From: Sclerotiophoma versabilis
Taxonomy: Eukaryota; Ascomycota; Dothideomycetes; Pleosporales; Didymellaceae
Reading direction: 5' to 3'
Assembly (NCBI GenBank): GCA_012274445.1
Contig: JAAROD010000049.1
Span: forward strand, 1,635,287-1,699,286
DNA length: 64,000 bases
In this document: piece by piece, positions 11,318 through 20,246 of the stretch
How the letters are laid out: each line of letters opens with the position of its first letter
How positions within the stretch are numbered: position 1 is the first letter of the stretch
The notes under the pieces: model-generated
Seen by the model: only the letters and a program-made list of their open reading frames with translations
The model's database searches: none
What the model was told of the DNA's origin: nothing
Position numbers and translations under genes: made by a program

Positions 11318-11816
11318 TGTTGAAGTTGTACTTTCAAGCAAAGCTCGTAAGCACTATTCGTATTGGTTCTCAGGGATGAGCGCTGGTACAGGAAGGTCCG
11401 TAAGGGTTGGGGTTATTGCCTAGTGAAACACCGTGGCAATAGAGGGTAACAATGAGTAGTATAGAGTAGACTATCTAGCTCGAGAGTTGGGGTCGAGATT
11501 CCAAAGACAAACTTGATTGACTAAGTTGAACACGAACCATAAGGGTTGTGTTCCTACTGACTATATACTTGCTATGGGGTAATGCTCGTTGACGAGCGAC
11601 TAGGGTCAGTCCAATGAAATACATAGCGTTGCTCGTTGACGAGCGATAACATACGATGCTCGTTGACGAGCAAGTCACGTGTGTCATGCTCGTTGACGAG
11701 CATGTCACGTGACCGTACAAAGGGAGATCCTTCCTGACTCCGCCCCTGGTTCATGGGTGAGGGCTGTGGTTGGCTACTTAATCACTGTGCCGCTTCGTCC
11801 GCACAGGATCGTAACA
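11318..11816 (-). mobile_element. Solo LTR of the young gypsy element
   Basis: 499 bp, reverse orientation, running from TGTTGAAG (11318) to CGTAACA (11816), the exact reverse complement of the LTRs at 37664 and 44163 wherever I compared them. Flanked by the 5-bp duplication GGTAA (11313-11317 and 11817-11821). It lies in fully RIP-mutated DNA yet keeps its CpA sites. It arose by LTR-LTR recombination of a former full element. Confidence 0.96.
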
Positions 11817-11821
11817 GGTAA

Positions 11822-13720
11822 GTAGTACGCTTTTACTAAGACTATACTAAAACTAGCTCTACTATAGCCTATAATAACCTACTTTAGCACTATATAGGGC
11901 AGAATAACCTATAATATTACTTAGAAACCTATTCTACTTTATTCTTATATATTTATATATTATACCTAGTTACTCTATACTATCTATAGTATTATTAGAA
12001 GAACTTAGCCCCTTTAGCGTGTACTCTCTTCTTCTACTTCTTACTATTACTATACGCTCTAAACTTCTTAAGAGTAGTTATCTACTAGCTCTTCTTAACT
12101 ATAAGAGTTTCTTCTACTTTAACTTACTTTTTTTCTATATAATTTTTAGTATAAAGTAGCCTTATTTACTACTTAAAGCTTAGTAATTTTCTATTATACT
12201 AATACTAGCTTATATATAATTATTACTACTCTTTTTAAGACCTTTTTAAATACCTTAACTATAGAAATAGATAAGCTATCTATATACCTTTAAATTTTTA
12301 TTTTTATAAGTATTAATTATAACCTAAGTTCTAGAGTATTACTAAAGGTCTATAACTACTAGAGCGTGTTATTAATAAGAAGTTATAGTAATAGAGTGTG
12401 CAGCTTTATATTAAGAGTTAATATAACCTTTTCTAGGTTAAATAGAACTAGTCTAGCTTCTTAGAACTCTTCTAAAATATTACTAGAAGTAAATAAAGCC
12501 TTAAAGGCTGCTATAAAGTATAGTAGAAACCTAAGCTTTATAATCTAGTTAACCTAGTTATAAATAAGGTTTTTAGCTTAGTACCTATACGCCTTCTTTA
12601 AAGAAGTAAAATAACCTATATTAAGAGGCTATAGAAGGTATAATAAGTAAGAAAGTATATAGATAGTAATACTCTTATTATTCTTATAGTATTACTAGAA
12701 CTAAAGTAAGTTATAGCTCTTATAGCTATTAATAACTAGTAGATAATAGGTACTAATAGTATACTTCTTTATATACTTATTAAAGTACTATAGCTAGTCT
12801 AAACTAAGCTTTTTAGTAGTTTAGCTATTATTAGAAACTCTAATTATCTAATTCTATAGTAAGTTCTTCTTCTTATACTAAGAAGAGAGGTAGTAGTATA
12901 CCTAAAAGATAATAAAAAATTAAATATCCTAGCTTAACCTTTAGTATTAATACTTTATATAACTATTATCTACTCTTTATAATAGGCTAATCTCTAAGTA
13001 TATAGAACTATATACTAAACTAGTTATATAATTATAGAAGTATAGCTTAGTACCTTACTATATCTTATATAAAAAGAGATAAAGTCTTTTCTTTTCTCTA
13101 TCTTTCTACTTCTATAGTATAGAATAAATATATACTTATTAGAAGGCTACTTTAACTCTTAATACTTTCTATTACCTAGCTAGACTATCTTTAGCTATTC
13201 TTATTACTTTAAAGCTATAATAACTACCTTTATTAATATAATACCTATTATAAAGGTAGCTCTATTAAAGTTATAGGTATTATTATTCTAGATACTATAC
13301 TTAGCTTTAATATTAGCTACTAGGCTAATCTATTTCTAAATTACTTTAGAGTTCTTATAGAGAGCTCTTTTAAAGTTATACTTTTAATTAAACTTTACTA
13401 TAAGCTTTAGTTAGTGCTTAATAAAAGTACTAGACTAGTTTAGGCTAATATAGCCTAAACTATACTTAGTATATAAAGAATTAGCTATATTAGCTATAGC
13501 TATATACCTTAGAGAAAACTCTTATATAACTAGCTTAAGTATATACTTAATAATTACTTACTTCTTAGTATTAGTTAGATTCTAAAAGTTAGCTATAGTA
13601 TTAGTATATAAAGGTTATCTATTATATTATTTATATAATATAGTTTTAGAAACCTTATAAATAGCTATAGTATATTATAAAAAGAGCTTTATATTTCTTT
13701 TAAGAGCTTAAACTATAAGC
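11822..13720 (-). pseudogene. Fot1/pogo transposase remnant 2, RIP-mutated
   Basis: Minus-strand copy of the same family as 9378-11110. Reading from 13720 down, the helix-turn-helix block (LKRNIKLFLQYTIAIYKV), SSTFIKHQLKLQ, the hydrophobic HLLQPL-like block and the basic C-terminal part are all recognisable once RIP stops are read through. CA and TG are nearly gone, so mutation is heavier than in remnant 1. Its 5' end is broken by the old LTR at 13724. The solo LTR at 11318 adjoins its 3' end. Confidence 0.75.
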
Positions 13721-13723
13721 TAT

Positions 13724-14218
13724 TATTAAACTTATACTTTTAAGTAAAGCTTATAAGTACTATTAATATTAGTTCTTAGAGAAGAGTACTAGTATAAAAG
13801 AATCTATAAGAGTTAAGTTATTACCTAGTAAAATACTATAATAATAGAGAGTAATAATAAGTAGTATAGAGTAGACTGTTTAGTGTAAGAGTTAGGTTAA
13901 GATTCTAAAGATAAACTTAATTAACTAAGTTAAATATAATACTATAAGAGTAGTATTTCTACTTACTATATACTTACTAGAAGATAATACCTATTAATAT
14001 ATAACTAGAGTTAGTCTAGTAAAATATATAGTGTTACTTACTAATAAGTAATAATATATAATACTTATTTATAAGTAAGTTATATATATTATACTTATTA
14101 ATAAGCATATTATATAACTATATAAAGAGGTACTTTCTAATTCTACTTCTAGTTCTAGGTAAAGGCTCTAGTTAGTTACTTAATTACTGTGCTGCTTTAT
14201 CTATAAAGGATTGTAATA
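13724..14218 (-). mobile_element. Old RIP-mutated gypsy LTR (solo)
   Basis: About 495 bp, aligning along its length with the young 499-bp LTR in reverse orientation after TG-to-TA and CA-to-TA changes. TATTAAAC corresponds to TGTTGAAG at the start and TTGTAATA to TCGTAACA at the end. The palindromes of the young LTR survive only as TTAYTAATAAGTA-like relics. No internal region follows, so it is a solo LTR or a truncated element; the flanks GCTAT and ATACT do not match. Confidence 0.85.
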
Positions 14219-14483
14219 ATACTTTACTAAAGGTTTTTATTATAATAACTATTATATATAGGTTTATAGCCTTATTTTAGTAATACCTGCAAAGGTAGTT
14301 AGGTGTGTAACTAGTAACTATGCACAGTAGATAGCTGCAGAGCGTTACTAGGAGAGTATTATGTCTTATTTAATAGCCTAGAGAGGAAGCTAAATGCCTG
14401 CCTTACTTAAGGGCTTTTTAATATTATTGCGTTAAGGCATAGTAGGTAGAGTAAAGCTTAGTATAGTCTTAGCAGACTTTAGG
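14219..14483. other. Partly RIP-free spacer
   Basis: CA and TG reappear from about 14290. No ORF of note and no recognisable element. Confidence 0.4.
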
Positions 14484-14865
14484 CTAGCAAATGAGTTCGG
14501 GGTACCTAGTGCTGGGTAGGGGTTGGGTAGAGGTCACACGGGCCACGGATATAGGTTGGGTAGAGGTAGCTCTAGTGTGGGTAGGGGTTTGGTTCGGGGT
14601 ACCTAGACGGGTAGTACTGTAATAACTATCTATAATAACCTAAATATATCCTAGTATAATGTGTATATTTGAAGATATAATAACTAAGCTTACCTAACCC
14701 ATGCCTACGCTAGAGCTACCCCTACTCAACCTATACCTACGCTAGAGGTACCCCTACCCAACCTTTACCTACTTAGCAGCTACTAGCGTAGGTAGGGATA
14801 GGGATTGGATAGGGGTAGGCACGTGACACTACCTAACCCCTACCTAACCCCTACCTATTTGCTAG
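14484..14865. repeat. Fold-back-like inverted repeat, G-rich/C-rich arms
   Basis: The left arm starts CTAGCAAAT (14484-14492) and contains repeats of GGGTAGGGGTTGGGTAG (about 14513-14600). The right arm holds the complementary CCTACCTAACCCCTACC type repeats and ends ATTTGCTAG (14857-14865). Internal motifs such as GCTAGAGGTACCCC recur. The two arms could pair over much of their length. It resembles a non-autonomous fold-back element or a decayed minisatellite. No coding capacity. Confidence 0.55.
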
Positions 14866-15260
14866 ACTAGCAAACGTAAGAAGCTCCGTTAGGTAAGCAG
14901 CTTGCTTGTACAGTATATTAATTAGATTAAATATAATACTATAAGAGTAGAGATCTTCCTTGCTATGTTCTTAATTTAATATAATAGTTTACTAGGATTA
15001 ATATAAGCTGCGTAAGCTTATTATATATAATCTACTAAGCCTACTAGCTAAGAAGTAAGCCTATTACGTAACCTGCAATAAATGTGCTGTAACTGTGCAG
15101 CACAGTTAGTAATTACAGCAGCTATTCTGTTCCGGATACTAACTGTAACCATCTAGTTAGCTTAACATAAAGAGATTGTAACAGTTTAATACAATCTGCG
15201 TAAGAGATCTTAAAACTAGAACAACTAGATCTTACCTCTAGCTAGAAGGTTTATAGCTAA
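14866..15260. other. Mixed-composition spacer
   Basis: Contains a ~35-bp piece (about 14925-14957) like the middle of the RIP-mutated gypsy LTR, then un-RIP sequence. No gene seen. Confidence 0.4.
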
Positions 15261-15390
15261 GCGGGATAACTAGATATTATCTCTAGCTAGATAGTAAATA
15301 GCTGTGCGGAATAGCTAGAAATTAATCCTAGCAAGAGAATGTGATTGAGCGGAATGGCTAGATACTATTCCTAGCTAGAGAGCGGATAGC
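15261..15390. repeat. Degenerate ~45-bp tandem repeats upstream of the peptide gene
   Basis: Units begin at 15261 (GCGGGATAACTAGATA), 15306 (GCGGAATAGCTAGAAA) and 15349 (GCGGAATGGCTAGATA), with a shorter one at 15382. Each has a CTAGCTAG-type centre. A more diverged unit may precede at about 15217. The array ends about 140 bp upstream of the TATA box at 15530, so it could be part of that promoter; this is inference. Confidence 0.6.
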
Positions 15391-15529
15391 TATGCTTACA
15401 GTTCACTTCAGGCTTAGTCTTAACACACAGTCATGCATAACTTTTACTAGGGTTAGAAAGGAGTTAGTCAACATTATGCACTTAAGCTACAGGTGGCTAT
15501 TTACGGCCTTAGCTGCCCTAAGTAATTAG

Positions 15530-15537
15530 TATAAATA
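15530..15537 (+). promoter_or_regulatory. TATA box of the defensin-like gene
   Basis: TATAAATA lies 118 bp before the ATG at 15655, in a stretch that is not RIP-mutated. It gives room for a leader of about 80-90 nt. Confidence 0.55.
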
Positions 15538-15654
15538 TGTACGTTCCCTGTGTTACACGCTTTAAATCTAAACAACCTTCTAAGTTAGCAGAAAAAACCC
15601 TTAAAGTTTTATACTCGTCCAGGCTTCTTCTTAGTCTGAACATCTACATTTACA

Positions 15655-15965
15655 ATGAAATATACCCTCCTTGTTCCTCTATTCCTAGGCATTGCTGCTG
15701 CTGGACAACATTCATCCCTAAGGAACGACGAAGCCGAAATACTAAAGCGATCATTATGTGTATTCGATATTGATTGCGGTGCACAGTGTACTCAGGCTGT
15801 AAGTATTTAATCGATTCTAGCGGCGTAATAATATTGCAAGCTGCTTGCTTATGGTCACTCGGCTGATAAGGATGGTTATAGATGATAAACCTGGGTGGAA
15901 GGCCGGTCTGTCGCGACAACGGTTCATGCTGCTGTTGCACCGAACAGCGCAGTTGTAGTTGCTGA
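15655..15965 (+). CDS. Small secreted cysteine-rich (defensin-like) peptide
   Basis: Two exons, 15655-15798 and 15882-15965, with an 83-bp intron (GTAAGT donor, CTGAT branch point 14 nt before TTATAG); 75 residues. Residues 1-17 form a signal peptide (MKYTLLVPLFLGIAAAG). A short acidic pro-region ends in Lys31-Arg32, a Kex2-type site, which would release a 43-residue mature peptide. That peptide has ten Cys, at 35, 41, 45, 58, 64-67, 73 and 75: C-x5-C-x3-C-x12-C-x5-CCCC-x5-C-x-C. The CxxxC and CxC pair is the spacing of the cysteine-stabilised alpha-beta (CS-alpha-beta) defensin fold; CCCC is unusual. I know no named family member it matches. Likely roles, by inference, are an antimicrobial or host-directed effector peptide. 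It sits alone in an un-RIP island among dead transposons, a setting typical of effectors, and has its own TATA box. Splicing is essential: unspliced, exon 1 stops just inside the intron. Confidence 0.8.
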
Positions 15966-16365
15966 AAACTTCAAGAATTCCTAGAGCCTAGGGTCAGCAA
16001 TCTTCTGGTTGGATCCTATTGTGTAGAGAATGACTGCTGAGTCTCTGCCATACGTCATAAATCAATCTTGTAGCTCCGCGATCAGATCTTAAGGATAGGT
16101 GGTGGCGCTGGCTTTGTGTTCGCCAGAACGTGCTAAACAACAAGTAACTAAGCTGCCTTTACCTATTCAGACAGGGCCTTTGTATCTGTAGCTACTTGTT
16201 TAAATTTAGTCCGCTTGCAATTAATGCTCTTTGCTGCTAAAGACCTAACGTGACCGGCAATTGAGTAAATCAGGCAATTAAGCCGATCACTAAATAATGC
16301 AACCTACCTCTGCACAGATGTAACTCAACACTACAACTAGATGTAATAGTGCGCATTAGCTTAAG
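15966..16365. other. 3' flank of the peptide gene
   Basis: Balanced composition, no ORF or element recognised. Ends at the C-terminal stop of Fot1 remnant 3. Confidence 0.4.
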
Positions 16366-17640
16366 TTAACTGTCTATCTCTACTGCATCTCTGTTCCATG
16401 TGCACCTATTGTGCCCTGCCTCGCTGCACGTCCTACAGCGTTGAATTCCGCTTCTACTACCACCTGCTTTCCTACTCTCTTCACGCCTATCCTTATTAGC
16501 TACTGCCTCTGCCTCTCTTTAAGCAATCAACTCCTCTGTCTCTGCCTGCAAAAGGGTGCCTCCTCTCTAAATTTGCTTTCTTTTGCGCTTTTTACGTTCA
16601 GAAGCAGCCTTATTAGCTACCTTAAGGTTAGCTATTCTTAACGCTATAAGCACCTGGGAATGCACTATTATAGAAGCTCCTATTCTAAGCTGCTGTACCA
16701 TCTTAAAAACTACAACAGGTAAGGAGCTGGTAAGTACTCGAATCCTATCTAAGAGCAAGGTTAATTAAGCGTCTGTCTCTATTATGTTGCTTGGTGTTTT
16801 AGGTTGCTAAGGGGCAGGCCCTAATAAAGGCGGTGTTAGTGTGTAAGGCTTAACTTTAAGCTTTAACAGCATTACCTCTAGGTTATCTAGAACTATACTA
16901 GTTACTCTAAAGCTTAATCTAATATTACTTAATAATAAGGCCCTATTATATACCTACTAAAAATAAGAAAGAAAGGCCTTTTTATTAATAAAATTAATAT
17001 AGCTATCTACTAAGACTTTAATTCTTTTCTTATATACCTACTTTAAAGAGGTAAAATAGTCTATATTAAGTAGCTAAAGAATATAGAATATATTTAGAAG
17101 TATAAAGAGAGTAAAAATCTTATTCTTCTTATATAGAATTTATAAAGTAAGTAACTTATAGCTTTTATAGCTCTTAGAAATAAGTAGCTAGTAGCTACTT
17201 ACTATCTAGGCCTCTATATAGTAGATAAAGTACTAGAGCTAGTTAAGACTAACCTTATTTATTATTTAGCTATTATTAAAAATACCTATTCTTTAGTTCT
17301 AAGAGTAATATTACTAGTCTTAATTATAGTTCTTTACTTTAAAGATAAAGAAAGGTAGATTTATTTACTCTAAAGTAATAATACTATTAAGAGTTAAAGT
17401 AGCCTTCTAATAAGTATATATTTATTCTATACTATAAAAGTAGAAAAATAGAAAAGAAAAAAGACTTTATCTCTTCTTATATAAGATAGAGTAAGGTACT
17501 AAGCTATACCTTATAATTATATACGTAGATTTAGTATATAGTTTTATATACTTAGAGCGTAGCCTATTATAATACTTTTTTTCTTTTCTTTAATATATTT
17601 GCCTATATATAGAACTAGTATAGTAATATAATAGTAAGAT
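16366..17640 (-). pseudogene. Fot1/pogo transposase remnant 3, C-terminal part barely mutated
   Basis: Minus strand. The 3' part (16366-16860) is almost free of RIP: it reads VNAT-like basic helix, IANLKVANKAASERKKRKRK, then CRTCSEAGHNRCTW, a CxxC..GHN..C zinc knuckle that ends Fot1 transposases, and a stop at 16365-16367. The 5' part (16870-17640) is heavily RIP-mutated but still shows the hydrophobic ILQLLNIDYF-like block, a VDSYINFINKKAFLS-like block, and FRVTSIVLDNLEV, the equivalent of 'GFRATGIVPFNP'. The N-terminal helix-turn-helix was not found upstream. A different subfamily from remnants 1, 2 and 4, judging by the intact tail. Confidence 0.75.
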
Positions 17641-18899
17641 AGTTACCTATAGACTACTCTTCTAAAATAAGGTATAGTATCTAAATTAGGAAATTAAGGT
17701 TTTATTATTAAGCTATAATTTTATTATATATATACTTCTTTACTTATACTTATACTACTCTAGCTAATTATAAACTATTTATATATAGCTTTTATACTAG
17801 TAATAGTTCTAATTAGTTATATTACCTTATTCTATAACTTAACTTATAATTACTCTTCTATATAGTAACTATTAGTCTATTTACTTTACTTTAAGGTCTT
17901 TATAGCCTTAGTAAAGATATATAGGTCTAAGTTTCTTATATAAACTATATATACTCTTTTTTAAAAGCTTTTTTCTTTCTTTACTTTATACTTAACTTAT
18001 TAATTATTTTATAAGTTTTATATACTTTTCTAGAAGTCTTTTTCTTTAATAATCTTCTACTTCTATATATTATTATATCTACTTCTACTTATAGTATATA
18101 GAGTTCTAGTAGCTAGCTAGGTAGTAGCCTTAACTATCTTTAAGATTCTACTAGTAGCTCTGTAAACAGCACTTACTCTACTACTTTTAACTACTTTATT
18201 AATATTACTTACTAGCTTATTACTTAAATAACTACTAGAAGTAGTTTTCTAGTTAATATTAATATTTCTTAAAGTTCTACTAAGTTTAACTAGTACTATA
18301 CTATATAGTATAGCTATTACTAATAAGCTCTACTAGGTTCTTATATTTACTCTTATATAGTACTCTTTTTTTTTATAGTCTTTTTCTTTACTAATACTCT
18401 ATATAGATTAATATCTATTATATTACTAACTAATTTCTTTACTTTTATAACTAGTTTCTATATAATACTATTTTTAGTTCTAAAGTTTATTAATTACTTC
18501 TCTATTATTACTTATATAACTATTTATACTTACTAGCTACTTACCTAGTACCTCTTCTACTTTAAGGCCTTTATTATTTACTTCTATAGTACTATTAACC
18601 TTACTAGTTATACTAATAACTATACTACTACTATTTAAGGTAAGAAGATATTTATTACTTTTCTTAGCTAAATATCTATTACTAAGTAGTAGAATAGAGC
18701 CTACTCTAACTATATATAAAGTAATAGTAGCACTTATTACTACTTTACTAACTTTTATATAGGTACTTTATCTAAGTCTACTAATAGTACTTTTAGTACC
18801 TTTAGTTATTCTAGTAGATAGGCTATTATAACCTTTATAGAGAAGAGATACTTTAGTAATACTAAGTAAGATCTTAGTAGTATATATAGTCTTTCTATA
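17641..18899. other. RIP-saturated sequence, origin not recognised
   Basis: Nearly devoid of CA and TG, no frame readable on either strand even when RIP stops are allowed. Could be the N-terminal half of Fot1 remnant 3 plus the end of the adjoining gypsy remnant. Confidence 0.4.
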
Positions 18900-20246
18900 T
18901 AGTTACTATTTATAGTATAAGTAAGGTTCTTCTTTTAATCTCTAGCTAGTTTTCTTATAGATAGCTATATATCTTTTATATAAGCTATCTAACTTCTATA
19001 GGCTTTAGTATTAATAATATTTACTCTTAGCTTTTAAGTTAGAGCTTTATAACCTATTTAATTAACTTAATATTATAGTTAAATATTCTATATATATTTA
19101 TTAATAATACTTTTAATTATATATTCTAGATATTTCTCTTAGTCTTTATATTATATAATAACTACTTCTAGTACTTAACTATTATATTATAAGAGTAGTA
19201 GGTTAGTTATAGTAGGCTATAGTAAATTAATATAATAAAACTTAGTTTACTATAGAATATTAAATTTTATATTATAAAGGTCTTATATATAGGCTACTTA
19301 TAACTTTCTATTTTTTAAGTTTAGGTTCTTACTAGATTTATTAGTCTAAATATTTCTTAGGTTTAGCTAAACCTAGTTTCTAACTTAGTATTTAGGTACT
19401 AGCTATCTTATATAGTTAGCCTAAGCTTTCTACTATTATTAAAAGTATATTAGTACTAAGACTATCTAATCTACTACTTAGTATAAGGTTTATATAATTA
19501 TTTTAGCCTACTTCTTTAAATCTATTATATATTTTATAAGGTTACTTTTAGCTAGGCTCTTTAGTAGATCTAGAAAGAATAGTATATTCTTAAACTTATA
19601 TTAAAGAAATAAAAGTAAAACTCTAGTTATTAAGCTTATATAGGTATAAAGTATTAGTTCTAGTATTAAAGTAAGTATAGCCTAGTTATCTTATACTTAG
19701 TTTATATATATATATACTACTACTATAATATTACTATTAGCTATTTTAGTAAGTTTTATTTATAAGTAGAATATAGTAAAAAGGTTTCTTTATATACCTA
19801 GAAGTTTATATACTCTTTTCTAGAGTTTACTAATAAACTAGGTACTTTTATATAATAAAAATATTTTTTAAAGTTTATATAACTAGTATACTTCTTATAT
19901 AAATATTAAAGTAATATTATTTATATTAATCTTTTCTAAAGAAACTAAGGTTATACTCTTACTTAGTTAGTCTTTTATATCTATAAGGTTTATATAGCCT
20001 AAGAAAAGTAGAAGACCTATAATAAAGTTAATAGTAAGGTGTTACTATATATAGCTTAGTACTAGTAATAGTTATAAGTAGCTATATTTCTTAATTCTTT
20101 AAAAGTTACTTTATTAGTAGATATTATAATTCTATATAAAATAGTAGTTATCTTTACTTATCTCTACTTAGTATAATATTCTTATATTTATATAGTATAT
20201 TTCTTCTCTTCTAGAGTATTATATCTAGATAGTAAGGTATACTTAC
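18900..20246 (-). pseudogene. Ty3/gypsy pol remnant (integrase to chromodomain), RIP-mutated
   Basis: On the minus strand, reading through RIP stops, the order from 20246 down is an integrase-core-like DFIIGLLLSQ block, then a SLNLRN-type block followed by LNLKNRKLQV resembling the GPY/F module, an NLLQP motif (compare 'SLLEP'), and a chromodomain-like EKYLEYIIKSI stretch near 19150. Sequence 5' of the integrase (RT, gag) is missing because copia A begins at 20247. Different from the young gypsy element in this part. Moderately sure of the superfamily. Confidence 0.5.
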
